Below, piece after piece: positions 9,061-17,362 of a stretch of 64,000 bases of DNA. The position numbers and the translations under genes are program-made. This DNA is from Qipengyuania sp. ABI-127-1. GTDB taxonomy: Bacteria; Pseudomonadota; Alphaproteobacteria; Sphingomonadales; Sphingomonadaceae. Under the pieces are notes generated by a model. The model made no database searches, had not been told where the DNA came from, and saw nothing but the letters and a program-made list of their open reading frames with translations. The stretch covers positions 124,001-188,000 of the forward strand of contig JALJCR010000003.1 of assembly GCA_022953095.1 (NCBI GenBank). The letters run 5' to 3'. Position 1 is the stretch's first letter. Every line of letters begins with the position of its first letter.

Positions 9061-10149
9061 TTGAGCGCGACGTCGCAAACGATTACACTACCCGGCCCGC
9101 TCCCTCTCGATGGGGGAGGCGACCTGGCACGTGTCGAGGTGGCGCTTGAAACCTATGGCGAGCTGAATGCGGACCGCTCCAACGCGATCCTGCTGTGCCA
9201 TGCGTTGACCGGCGATCAATATGTCGCCTCGGCCCATCCGATCACCGGCAAGCCCGGCTGGTGGGAGCGAATGGTCGGCCCAGGCAAGCCGATCGATACG
9301 GATCGCTTCCATGTCATCTGCGCCAATGTCATCGGCAGCTGCATGGGCTCGACCGGCCCCGCAAGCGCTGCCCCCGACGGCGCTCCCTATGCCATGCGCT
9401 TTCCGGTCATCACCATCCGTGACATGGTGCGCGCCCATGTCGGCCTGCTCGATGCGCTCGGGATCGACCGTCTCCATGCGGTGGTCGGCGGATCGATGGG
9501 CGGGATGCAGGCGCTCAGCCTTGCCGCCAACTGGCCCGAACGCACTGCCCGTGTTCTGGTGATCGCCTCGACCAGTCGCCATTCGGCGCAGAACATCGCT
9601 TTCCATGAGCTTGGACGCCAGGCGATCATGGCCGATCCGCGTTGGAAGCAAGGCAATTATTACGGGGGCGAAGCGCCCGATAACGGCCTCGCCGTGGCGC
9701 GCATGGCAGCGCATATCACCTATCTTTCCGAAGAGGCGTTGACCGGCAAGTTCGGGCGCAATCTACAGGACCGGGACGCCAAGAGCTTCGGTTTCGATGC
9801 CGATTTCCAGGTCGAGAGCTATCTGCGGTATCAGGGCAGCGGTTTCACCCGGCGGTTCGATGCCAACAGCTATCTCTATATCACCCGCGCGATGGATTAT
9901 TTCGACCTTGCGGAAGAGCATGGCGGCAGGCTGGCTAACGCATTTGCGGGGGCCGATGCGCGTTTCTGCCTCGTCAGCTTCGACAGCGACTGGCTTTATC
10001 CCACGAGCGAGAGCCGTCATGTCGTCCACGCGCTGAATGCGGCGGGGGCCGCGGTGAGTTTCGTCGAACTTTCCGCGCCGCACGGGCATGACAGCTTCCT
10101 GCTCGACGTGCCCGCGCTCGACCGGGTTATCGGGGGGTTTCTTGGGTGA
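9061..10149 (+). CDS. metX: Homoserine O-acetyltransferase (or succinyltransferase)
   Basis: A 362-residue alpha/beta hydrolase-fold enzyme that activates homoserine for methionine synthesis. LLCHALTGD gives the oxyanion region, and the nucleophile Ser145 sits in [16 protein letters not shown] and [10 protein letters not shown] supply the catalytic Asp and His. The start appears to be TTG at 9061, preceded by AAGG at 9051-9054; no ATG lies nearby in frame. The 3' end overlaps metW as GTGA. Acetyl versus succinyl donor use cannot be decided from sequence alone. No SAM-II-like fold was recognised upstream. Confidence 0.92.
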   Translation: MSATSQTITLPGPLPLDGGGDLARVEVALETYGELNADRSNAILLCHALTGDQYVASAHPITGKPGWWERMVGPGKPIDTDRFHVICANVIGSCMGSTGPASAAPDGAPYAMRFPVITIRDMVRAHVGLLDALGIDRLHAVVGGSMGGMQALSLAANWPERTARVLVIASTSRHSAQNIAFHELGRQAIMADPRWKQGNYYGGEAPDNGLAVARMAAHITYLSEEALTGKFGRNLQDRDAKSFGFDADFQVESYLRYQGSGFTRRFDANSYLYITRAMDYFDLAEEHGGRLANAFAGADARFCLVSFDSDWLYPTSESRHVVHALNAAGAAVSFVELSAPHGHDSFLLDVPALDRVIGGFLG

Positions 10150-10745
10150 GCCATCCTGCAACCGAACTGCGCCCCGATCTCGCGGTGATCGCCGACCAGA
10201 TCGAGCCGGGCAGCCGGGTGCTCGATATCGGTTGCGGCGATGGCGCGCTGATGCTGGCCCTGCGCGAAAAGGCATGCGACGTGCGCGGGATCGAGATCGA
10301 CGGTGCCTGTGTCGAGCGCTGCGTATCGCAGGGCCTGTCCGTGGTGCAGGGCGATGCGGACCGGGATCTGGGCGATTATCCGGACAAGGGGTTCGACTAT
10401 GCCGTGCTGAGCCAGACGCTCCAGACCGCCGAACGACCCGACCGGATGCTGGGTGAATTGCTGCGCGTGGGAAACCGCGCCTTTGTCAGCTTTCCGAATT
10501 TCGCCCACTGGCGGACTCGTGCGGCGCTGATGTTTGGCGGACGCATGCCGGTAACACGGGCGATTCCGGTAAGCTGGTACGAAACGCAGAACATCCACCA
10601 CGTCACCATTCTCGACTTTCGCGACCTCGCTGCCGAAAAGGGCGCGACGATCGAGCGCGACTGGTATTTCGCCAAAGAGCGCCCGATCGGTCGCTTGGCC
10701 GCCAACAGCCGTGCGGAGTTTGCTGTGTTCGAACTCGCGCGCTGA
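10146..10745 (+). CDS. metW: Methionine biosynthesis protein MetW
   Basis: A 199-residue SAM-methyltransferase-fold protein that accompanies MetX in many proteobacteria. Motif I is [13 protein letters not shown], and [11 protein letters not shown] is the later conserved block. NFAHWRTR and [12 protein letters not shown] are typical MetW stretches. GTG at 10146 overlaps the metX stop. By family knowledge it is needed with MetX for homoserine acylation in some bacteria. Confidence 0.93.
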   Translation: MSHPATELRPDLAVIADQIEPGSRVLDIGCGDGALMLALREKACDVRGIEIDGACVERCVSQGLSVVQGDADRDLGDYPDKGFDYAVLSQTLQTAERPDRMLGELLRVGNRAFVSFPNFAHWRTRAALMFGGRMPVTRAIPVSWYETQNIHHVTILDFRDLAAEKGATIERDWYFAKERPIGRLAANSRAEFAVFELAR

Positions 10746-10748
10746 TCG

Positions 10749-11249
10749 TCAGCCGGCTTTCTTCGGAATTTCCGCCACGTGCGGTTCATGCCCCCAATGG
10801 CGCAGCAGGGCGAGGACATGCTTGCCGGACAGGCCGAGCGTGCCGTTGTTGCGCAAGGGGTGAATGTTCATCCGCTTCGCCTCGGCGATCGATCGATCGA
10901 GCACCACGGTCACACTTTCGGGCTGTGCGTTGATCATCGCGAGAGGTGTGACCGAACCGGGCGTTATGCCCAGCAGGCGGTCCATATCCCCTGTTATGCC
11001 GAAACTCACGCGCTTGCAGCCGATCGCGGCGGGCAGGGCCTTCAAATCCACGCGTGCCTCGGCTGGCACGGTGACCAGCCAGAAGGCGCCGCCCGCATCT
11101 TTCAGGAACAGATTCTTGGTATGCGCGCCGGGAATGTCGGCATCGATTGTCCGGCTCTCCTCGACTGTAAAGACCGCCGCGTGCTCATGCGCCTCGAACG
11201 GGATTGCCAGCGCGTCGAGGTCCGCCAGCAATCCCGCTTCGCCGCGCAT
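10749..11249 (-). CDS. Prolyl-tRNA editing domain protein (YbaK/ProX type)
   Basis: A 166-residue stand-alone INS-type editing domain, expected to hydrolyse mischarged Ala- or Cys-tRNA(Pro). HTKNLFLKD (the lysine is the key residue of the family), SFGITGDMDRLLGITPGSVTPLAMIN and HPLRNNGTLGLS are the conserved blocks. TPGSVTPL contains the GxxxP-type substrate loop. ATG at 11249 overlaps the stop of the VOC gene by one base (TGATG). A GTG at 11252 is also possible. It is convergent with metW, 3 bp apart. Confidence 0.87.
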   Translation of the reverse strand: MRGEAGLLADLDALAIPFEAHEHAAVFTVEESRTIDADIPGAHTKNLFLKDAGGAFWLVTVPAEARVDLKALPAAIGCKRVSFGITGDMDRLLGITPGSVTPLAMINAQPESVTVVLDRSIAEAKRMNIHPLRNNGTLGLSGKHVLALLRHWGHEPHVAEIPKKAG

Positions 11250-11641
11250 CACGCTTCGCGGTGGATGCCGCAGATCTTGTGACCGTCGAGATCGCGGAAA
11301 TAGGACAGGTGCATCGTACCCATGGCGTTCTGGCGCGGTCCGGGCGGGTCTTCGATGCTAGTGCCACCAGCCGCGATGGCCGCGTCGTGCAGTTCCTTTA
11401 CCTGGTCGCCGCTGTCGCATTTGAAGCCGATCGTCATGCCATTGGCGCAGGTGGCTGCCTCGCCATCGATCGGCTGGGTCAGGCAGAAGGTGCCGCCATT
11501 ATGCATGAAGAAGACGCGCTTGTTGCCCTTCGCATCGGTATTGTCGATCGCCATTTCGCAGCCGACGACCTTGAGCACCTTTTCGTAAAAGGCCTTGGCC
11601 TTGTCGATATCGTTGGTGCCGATCATGATGTGGTTGAACAT
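11249..11641 (-). CDS. VOC (glyoxalase/bleomycin-resistance) family protein
   Basis: A 130-residue protein of two beta-alpha-beta-beta-beta modules: FNHIMIGTNDIDKAKAFYEKVL at the start and GMTIGFKCDSGDQVKELHDAAI in the middle, ending in YFRDLDGHKICGIH. His4, Glu/Asp and the terminal DGHK residues resemble a metal site. ATG at 11641 follows AAAGGAGAGAGA, a strong Shine-Dalgarno, so the longer frame to 11692 is not used. It is coupled to the tRNA-editing gene. The substrate is unknown. Confidence 0.85.
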   Translation of the reverse strand: MFNHIMIGTNDIDKAKAFYEKVLKVVGCEMAIDNTDAKGNKRVFFMHNGGTFCLTQPIDGEAATCANGMTIGFKCDSGDQVKELHDAAIAAGGTSIEDPPGPRQNAMGTMHLSYFRDLDGHKICGIHREA

Positions 11642-11755
11642 CCCGTCTCTCTCCTTTGGGTTTCGATTCGCCACCTTACTGGGCCGCGGCATCCTGACAA
11701 GCGGCGATCGTACTTCGTCGCTTGCGGTTCAGCCAGGCGCGCGTAAAAGCGCCGC

Positions 11756-12124
11756 ATGTCGACTATCTTCGCCTCGCTCGCCCTGTCCTTCATGCAAGCC
11801 GCCACCGGCGCTCCGGCGGCCTCGGCCGCGCAGCTTCCCGATCTCACGCTCGAACAGGCCAGCGGATTGCGCTGTTCGGTCGCCTTCGGGCTGGTCCACC
11901 GCGCCCAGCGCGATGGCGAACTTGCGCATTATCCCGTCATGGCCGAGCGCGGGCAGGAATTCTTCGTGCGCACGACCGCCCGGTTGATGCACGAACTCGA
12001 TACCGATCGCGATACGATCATGGGCCTGGTGATGCGCGAGCATGAAGAATTCGGCGGATCGCCCGAGCGGCTGGACGAAGTGATGCCCGCCTGCCTGCTG
12101 ATGCTGGACGCATCGGGCCTGTAA
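11756..12124 (+). CDS. Exported hypothetical protein
   Basis: A 122-residue protein with an N-terminal hydrophobic stretch resembling a signal peptide (MSTIFASLALSFMQAATGAPAAS) and a helical mature part. It has a single Cys after residue 38 (LRCSV) and another near the C-terminus (PACLLML). No family is recognised. Codon use matches its neighbours, which supports a real gene. Confidence 0.6.
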   Translation: MSTIFASLALSFMQAATGAPAASAAQLPDLTLEQASGLRCSVAFGLVHRAQRDGELAHYPVMAERGQEFFVRTTARLMHELDTDRDTIMGLVMREHEEFGGSPERLDEVMPACLLMLDASGL

Positions 12125-12196
12125 CTCCCGTTCAGGATCGCGTCAGCCCGCATGCGCTAGCGGTGTGAGCCGATCGTGAACCTGCCGGGGATACCC

Positions 12197-12616
12197 ATGC
12201 GTAAAATCCTCCTGCCAGCCTTGCTCGCGGGGCTTGCCACCCCCACCATGGCCGAGGCCGCCGGACCTGCCGATGCGCCGCTCGCGGCCTTCGGCGAGCA
12301 TCTGCACGATCCCGAACGTCAGCGCGACATGGCGCTGATGCTGCAGGCAATGACCGAGGTGCTGCTCGACATGCCGATCGGCCCCCTTGCCGAAGCCGCC
12401 GCCGACATGGCGGGCGAGGAAGCGCGCCGGATCGATCCCGACATGACGCTGCGCCAGATGACGCCCGAAGCCGACCGCATCGGCGAAGAGGTTGCGCGCA
12501 ATGTCCCGCGCGCCATGCAGGCCGCAGGTTCGATGGCCGAGAGTCTGGCGGCGATGACTCCGCTGCTACGCGAAATGGCCGAGCGGTTCCGCGAAGCGAT
12601 GCCGGAACGCGATTGA
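12197..12616 (+). CDS. Exported hypothetical protein, helical and Met/Ala-rich
   Basis: A 139-residue protein. [21 protein letters not shown] is a signal peptide. The rest is predicted amphipathic helix with many Met and Glu residues (MALMLQAMTEVLLDMP, MTPLLREMAERFREAMPE). ATG at 12197 follows GCCGGGG at about seven bases; the GTG at 12176 would spoil the signal peptide. No family recognised. Confidence 0.6.
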   Translation: MRKILLPALLAGLATPTMAEAAGPADAPLAAFGEHLHDPERQRDMALMLQAMTEVLLDMPIGPLAEAAADMAGEEARRIDPDMTLRQMTPEADRIGEEVARNVPRAMQAAGSMAESLAAMTPLLREMAERFREAMPERD

Positions 12617-12693
12617 TCCACCGCTAAATTGGCACCTTGCCTTCTCGGCCCGGTGGACGGGCGGCCCGCCCTTGTGGCAATGCGGCTGAATCC

Positions 12694-13365
12694 ATGTGGC
12701 AACTTCATCAATTCCCCCTGTGCCCCTTCAGCCGCAAGCTGCGCCTGCTGATGGGCGAAAAGAACGTCGCTTACGAACTGGTGCGCGAATACCCTTGGGA
12801 AGGGCGCGACGAGCTGTGGCACCTCAATCCTGCCGGACGGACGCCGGTATTGCATGACCCCGCGCGCCGGGTGGCGCTGAGCGACAGCCAGGCGATCTGC
12901 GAATTCCTGGAAGAAACGGTCGACCGCACACCGATGATTTCCGGCAGTGCGCTGCAGCGTGCGGAAATCCGCCGCCTGGTCAGCCTGTTCGACGAGAATT
13001 TCTATCACGACGTGACCGAGCCCGCGCTGCACGAGAAGATGAAGAAACGCCTCGTGCTGCGCCAGTCGCCCGATGCGCAGGTGCTGCGGAGCATGGGCCG
13101 CCTGCTGCACGGCCATCTCGACTATATCGACTGGCTGGTCGATACGCGCCAGTGGCTCGCGGGGCCGACGCTGAGCCTCGCCGACCTCACCTGCGCGGCG
13201 CATCTCTCGGTGGTCGACTATCTTGGCGGGATCGAGTGGAAGGGCCATGACCAGGCGCGCCAGTGGTATATGGTCATGAAAAGCCGCCCCAGCTTCCGCC
13301 CGCTGCTGAGCGAGAAAATGGACGGCCTACCCCCGCCACGGGAATATGCTTCGCTGGATTTGTGA
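12694..13365 (+). CDS. Glutathione S-transferase family protein
   Basis: A 223-residue protein. The N-terminal thioredoxin-like domain shows FPLCPFSRKLRL, a CPFS in the position of the GST catalytic residue, then NPAGRTPVLHD with the cis-Pro, and LSDSQAICEFLEE with the glutathione-binding Glu-Ser equivalent. A helical C-terminal domain follows with ADLTCAAHLSVVDYL. ATG at 12694 puts the catalytic motif at residue 8, as in the family. Detoxification is assumed; the substrate is unknown. Confidence 0.85.
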   Translation: MWQLHQFPLCPFSRKLRLLMGEKNVAYELVREYPWEGRDELWHLNPAGRTPVLHDPARRVALSDSQAICEFLEETVDRTPMISGSALQRAEIRRLVSLFDENFYHDVTEPALHEKMKKRLVLRQSPDAQVLRSMGRLLHGHLDYIDWLVDTRQWLAGPTLSLADLTCAAHLSVVDYLGGIEWKGHDQARQWYMVMKSRPSFRPLLSEKMDGLPPPREYASLDL

Positions 13366-13377
13366 GGCAAGTCGGGA

Positions 13378-13818
13378 TCAATGCCCGTGTAGCACTGCAC
13401 TTTCCAATTTCTGATCCATCAGTTCGGCAATATCCTGACGGAAAACGTCGAGTGCTGCGTAAGTAGTGCGAAAGGACGTTTTGAGGCGCTGCGAGCGATC
13501 GTGATCGTCAGCGATTTCGACCGAAGCCAACAAGCGGCCCAACGCGTCTTTCGGTTCGATACGGATTCGAATGATGACATCGTCTCCCTCTAGCGTATCG
13601 TAGCCCCACAGAGTTTCGACCGGAGCGTCCTTCGCAATTGGATATGTGCGAAGGCTCTCACCGAACGCGACTACATCCTGCCACCGTACCCAAAAGCCAC
13701 CCTTGCCTCGAAAACGTTCGGTTTCGATTTGGACTGAAAGCCGCCCAAAGTCCTCATGAGGCAGACTCTTGTCTTCGTGACTGTCATCATAGCGGTATTG
13801 AAGAGTCAGTTTGTCCAT
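13378..13818 (-). CDS. Hypothetical protein of lower GC, possible immunity-type protein
   Basis: A 146-residue cytosolic protein without signal or membrane segment. FWVRWQDVVAFGESLRTYP in the middle, flanked by beta-rich segments with many acidic residues, recalls WapI-like orphan immunity proteins, but this is only a visual resemblance. The DNA is clearly lower in GC than its neighbours by eye, which suggests acquisition by transfer. It sits between GST and mutM, with no toxin gene next to it. Confidence 0.6.
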   Translation of the reverse strand: MDKLTLQYRYDDSHEDKSLPHEDFGRLSVQIETERFRGKGGFWVRWQDVVAFGESLRTYPIAKDAPVETLWGYDTLEGDDVIIRIRIEPKDALGRLLASVEIADDHDRSQRLKTSFRTTYAALDVFRQDIAELMDQKLESAVLHGH

Positions 13819-13871
13819 GCGCTGTTATGGCTCGCAATTTTCAGCTCGCAACAGGTTAGATGGACCCGCCT

Positions 13872-14687
13872 TCACTTCTGACAAACCGGACAGAGCCACG
13901 TGCTGCGCCCGCCCTGTACGATGCGGCGGATCGTGCCGCCGTCCTCGTGGTGGCAGGGCTCGCCTTCGCGGCCGTAAACGTGGAAGCGGGTGGCGAAATA
14001 GCCCAGCTCGCCATCGGGCTGGGCGAAATCGCGCAAGGTGCTGCCGCCGTCGCGGATGGAGCGCTCGAGCACATCCTTGATCGCCGGGACGAGGCGCTTG
14101 AGCTGCGGCATGGTCACCTTGCCGCCTGCCTTTCGCGGATGGATGCCCGCGTGCCACAGCGCCTCGCAGACATAGATATTGCCGAGGCCCGCCACGATCC
14201 GCTGGTCGAGCAGCAGCAGCTTGATCGCCTGCTTGCGGCCTCTGGTGGCCTCGCGCAAATGTTCCGCCGTCAGCGCCTCGCCTAGCGGCTCCGGCCCCAG
14301 CGCGGCGAAGGGTGGCCACACGTCGAGCTCGGGGGCGAGCAGCAGGTCGACCGATCCGAACCGCCGAGGATCGTTGAGGGCAAAGACGTTGCGCGCCGTC
14401 TCGATCACGAGATGGTCGTGCTTGTCCGCCTCCTCCGGATCGATCCGCCACCGACCGCTCATGCCGAGGTGAAAAACCATCGCGTGGTCGCGGTCGGTAT
14501 GGATGAGACCGTATTTCGCGCGGCGCGAAAGATGCGTCACGCTCGCCCCGGTCAGCGCCTGCACCAGACCGGGCGGGAAGGGGCGGCGCATATCGGGGCG
14601 GTTCACGACAACGCGTGTGATCGTCTCGCCCTCGAGAAAGCGCGCCAGACCGCGCACTGTGGTTTCGACTTCGGGTAGCTCCGGCAT
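13872..14687 (-). CDS. mutM: Formamidopyrimidine-DNA glycosylase
   Basis: A 271-residue base-excision repair enzyme that removes 8-oxoguanine. PELPEVE follows Met1, providing catalytic Pro1 and Glu2. Lys at about residue 58 lies in HLSRRAKYGL. GLGNIYVCEALW is the helix-two-turn-helix. The C-terminus has a zinc finger with HHEDGGTIRRIVQGGRST followed by CPVC, where the Arg enters the DNA gap. Length is typical. It is divergent from ubiE, with the first 114-bp repeat copy in between. Confidence 0.95.
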   Translation of the reverse strand: MPELPEVETTVRGLARFLEGETITRVVVNRPDMRRPFPPGLVQALTGASVTHLSRRAKYGLIHTDRDHAMVFHLGMSGRWRIDPEEADKHDHLVIETARNVFALNDPRRFGSVDLLLAPELDVWPPFAALGPEPLGEALTAEHLREATRGRKQAIKLLLLDQRIVAGLGNIYVCEALWHAGIHPRKAGGKVTMPQLKRLVPAIKDVLERSIRDGGSTLRDFAQPDGELGYFATRFHVYGREGEPCHHEDGGTIRRIVQGGRSTWLCPVCQK

Positions 14688-14717
14688 GGTTGGGGTGCGG
14701 GTAACAGGGAGTCTTGA

Positions 14718-14831
14718 TGGCGTCTATTCGCTCCCTTCGGTCGCGGCGCCCTGTTCCGTCCCACGCCCCCTCCCGACCACCCACGGCACGGTATCTTATG
14801 GGTGGTCGGGAGGGGGCGTGGGACGGAACAG
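14718..14831 (+). repeat. 114-bp repeat copy 1 with perfect 33-bp hairpin
   Basis: A 114-bp unit between mutM and ubiE. It holds a 33-bp conserved lead, then arms 14751-14783 and 14799-14831 that are perfect inverted complements around a 15-nt loop. The second copy at 15660-15773 is 106/114 identical. The stem differs between copies at two base pairs, A-T here and G-C there, so pairing is kept. Confidence 0.9.
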
Positions 14832-14924
14832 CAAGGGAAGCGCGGATGCGCTTCACGCACGCGACAAAAACTCCCTTCCAACCCGCATTTACCTTGCGCC
14901 CATCACCCCCTAAGGCCGTTACCC

Positions 14925-15656
14925 ATGAACGACACCGTTTCCTTCGGCTACGAAGACATCGACGCGACCGAAAAGACCGGCCGCGTGGGCGAGGTCTTTT
15001 CCAATGTCGCCGCCAAATACGACGTGATGAACGACGCCATGAGCGGCGGCATGCACCGGCTTTGGAAAAACCGCTTCGTGGCCCGCGTGAAACCGCAGCC
15101 GGGCGAGGCGATCCTCGATATGGCGGGCGGCACGGGCGACATCGCCTTCCGCATGGCGGAGCGCGGGGCGAGCGTCACCGTCTCCGACATCAACCAGGAC
15201 ATGCTCGATGTCGGCATCGAACGCGCGATGGAACGCGGGATCGACGGGCTGGTGTGGAGCCGCCAGAACGCCGAGGAGCTAACCTTTTCCAGCCGGATCT
15301 TCGATGCCTACACCATCGTCTTCGGCATCCGGAACGTCACCTATATCGACAAGGCCTTGCGCGAGGCGCACCGCGTGCTGAAGTTTGGCGGTCGCTTCTA
15401 TTGCATGGAATTCAGCCAGACCGACTGGCCGGGGTTCAAGGAAATCTACGACCTCTATTCGCACAAGGTCATGCCGCAGCTTGGCAAGGTGATCGCGAAT
15501 GACGAGGACAGCTATCGCTATCTCGCCGAATCTATCCGCCGCTTTCCCAGGCCTGCGGAATTCGAGGCGATGATCCGCAGTGCCGGTTTCGAGAATACAC
15601 GCGTCGAATCGATTCTCGGCGGTGCGGTGAACATTCATTCGGGGTGGAAGGTGTGA
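14925..15656 (+). CDS. ubiE: Demethylmenaquinone/2-methoxy-6-polyprenyl-benzoquinol C-methyltransferase
   Basis: A 243-residue SAM-dependent methyltransferase of ubiquinone synthesis. FSNVAAKYDVMNDAMSGGMHRLWK is the UbiE N-terminal signature. LDMAGGTGDIAF is motif I, and DAYTIVFGIRNVT is the second UbiE signature. ATG at 14925 gives the usual length; the frame open to 14802 runs through the repeat and is not coding. It is followed by ubiB, so two quinone genes are neighbours, with a second repeat copy between them. Confidence 0.96.
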   Translation: MNDTVSFGYEDIDATEKTGRVGEVFSNVAAKYDVMNDAMSGGMHRLWKNRFVARVKPQPGEAILDMAGGTGDIAFRMAERGASVTVSDINQDMLDVGIERAMERGIDGLVWSRQNAEELTFSSRIFDAYTIVFGIRNVTYIDKALREAHRVLKFGGRFYCMEFSQTDWPGFKEIYDLYSHKVMPQLGKVIANDEDSYRYLAESIRRFPRPAEFEAMIRSAGFENTRVESILGGAVNIHSGWKV

Positions 15657-15659
15657 CAG

Positions 15660-15773
15660 TGGCGTCTGTTCGCTCCCTTCGGTCGCTGCGCCCTGTTCCG
15701 TCCCGCGCCCCCTCCCGGCCACCCACGGCACGGTATTCTATGGGTGGCCGGGAGGGGGCGCGGGACGGAACAG
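15660..15773 (+). repeat. 114-bp repeat copy 2 with perfect 33-bp hairpin
   Basis: Second copy, starting 4 bp after the ubiE stop and ending 26 bp before ubiB. Arms 15693-15725 and 15741-15773 pair perfectly around a 15-nt loop. It has the same orientation as copy 1. The position within a likely ubiE-ubiB transcript means the hairpin may act on RNA. Confidence 0.9.
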
Positions 15774-15799
15774 CCGAGCCGTCAGGCGAGCTGAACTAG

Positions 15800-17362
15800 A
15801 TGGCTCGTCCTTCGACGCATATCTGGCGTCTCCTGAAGTGGGGGCGCACGCTCGCAAGGCATGGCGCGCTGCGCGGGATCGAGCGCGATCCCAACACACC
15901 GCCTCCGGTCAAGCGGCTGGTGCGTATTGCCCGCTTCGGCACCGTGCAGCCCACGGAACCCGACTATGCGGGCGCTTTCCGCGAAATCGGCCCGGCGGCG
16001 ATCAAGCTCGGCCAAACGCTCGCCACGCGGCCCGACCTCGTCGGCGAGGACGCGGCGCGCAATCTGCTGACCTTGCAGGACGATCTGCCACCGGTCGATT
16101 TCGAGCAGATCAGGCAGAGTATAGAGGCGAGCTTCGAGCAACCTCTCACGGCGCTGTATTCCGAATTCGATCCCGTTCCGATCGGCGCCGCCTCGATCGC
16201 GCAGGTCCACCGCGCAGTCACGACCGAGGGCAGGCAGGTTGCGGTCAAGGTGCTGCGCCCCGGTGTGCGCGAACAGTTCGCCCGCGATATCGACACCTAT
16301 GAATGGGCCGCCGCGCATGTCGAGGCGATGGGCGGCGAGGCTTCGCGCCTCCGCCCGCGCCTGGTCATCGCCAATTTCAAGCGCTGGACCAATCGCGAGC
16401 TGGACCTGCGCCGCGAGGCGGCGAGCGCTTCCGAACTGGCCGAACATATGGTCGGGACGCCCGGATACGAAATACCCGGTATCGATTGGGACCGCACCAA
16501 TGGCCGGGTTATGACCATCGACTGGATCGATGGCATCAAGATCAGCAATACCGAGGCGATCCGTGCGGCGGGCCACGATACCGACGAACTTGCCAGTCGT
16601 CTGGTGCTGGCCTTCCTCAAGCAGGCGATCGCTGCGGGTTTCTTCCACGCCGACATGCATCAGGGGAACCTGTTCGTGAAGGCGGACGGGACCATTGCCG
16701 CGATCGATTTCGGTATTATGGGCCGGATCGACCGGCGCGCGCGCATGTGGCTGGCGGAAATCCTCTATGGGCTGACGACGGGCAATTACCGCCGCGTCGC
16801 CGAAATCCATTTCGAGGCGCAATACGTGCCCAGCTATCACAATGTCGACGAATTCGCGACGGCGCTGCGCGCGGTGGGCGAACCGATGCGCGGCAAGCCC
16901 GTGAGCGAGCTGTCGGTCGGCCAGATGCTCGACGGACTGTTCGCCATTACTCGCGATTTCGACATGCAGACCCAGCCGCACCTGCTGCTGCTGCAAAAGA
17001 CCATGGTGATGGTCGAGGGCATCGCCACGCAGCTCAATCCCAGCATCAACATGTGGGACACTTCCGCACCCTATGTCCGCAGCTGGATCCGCGACGAGCT
17101 GGGGCCGGAAGCCGCGATTGCCGACCGTATTCGCGAGGATACCGAGACGCTGCTGCGCATTCCCGACCTCGTCCGCAGGATCGAGGATCGCTTTCCGGCC
17201 AAGGGCGGCGCGCCCGAACCGCCACCGCTGCCCGATGTGGAATTGATGTGGGAAAGGCGCCGTCGCAAGGAGCGTTCGCGAGGGCTGCTGGGCTATGCCG
17301 TGGCGGCAGTGGCAGGGGGGCTGGCAGCATGGGCGGCGATAGCACAGGGGTGGATCGGCTAG
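15800..17362 (+). CDS. ubiB: Ubiquinone biosynthesis protein UbiB (ABC1/COQ8-like kinase)
   Basis: A 520-residue atypical protein-kinase-like ATPase of the UbiB/COQ8 family, needed for ubiquinone assembly at the inner membrane. IKLGQTLATRPD is the KxGQ motif that occludes the active site. PIGAASIAQVH is the Ala-rich nucleotide loop. ADMHQGNLFV and AIDFGIMG supply the catalytic Asp/Asn and the DFG-like Asp. A membrane helix near the C-terminus (YAVAAVAGGLAAWAAIAQGW) anchors it. Its 3' end overlaps the next gene by 34 bp. Confidence 0.95.
   Translation: MARPSTHIWRLLKWGRTLARHGALRGIERDPNTPPPVKRLVRIARFGTVQPTEPDYAGAFREIGPAAIKLGQTLATRPDLVGEDAARNLLTLQDDLPPVDFEQIRQSIEASFEQPLTALYSEFDPVPIGAASIAQVHRAVTTEGRQVAVKVLRPGVREQFARDIDTYEWAAAHVEAMGGEASRLRPRLVIANFKRWTNRELDLRREAASASELAEHMVGTPGYEIPGIDWDRTNGRVMTIDWIDGIKISNTEAIRAAGHDTDELASRLVLAFLKQAIAAGFFHADMHQGNLFVKADGTIAAIDFGIMGRIDRRARMWLAEILYGLTTGNYRRVAEIHFEAQYVPSYHNVDEFATALRAVGEPMRGKPVSELSVGQMLDGLFAITRDFDMQTQPHLLLLQKTMVMVEGIATQLNPSINMWDTSAPYVRSWIRDELGPEAAIADRIREDTETLLRIPDLVRRIEDRFPAKGGAPEPPPLPDVELMWERRRRKERSRGLLGYAVAAVAGGLAAWAAIAQGWIG

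Noticed and set aside
16303-17328. N-terminal extension of the paralogue A frame through ubiB
   Set aside because: This part is ubiB in another frame; the protein-like part starts at the ATG at 17329.
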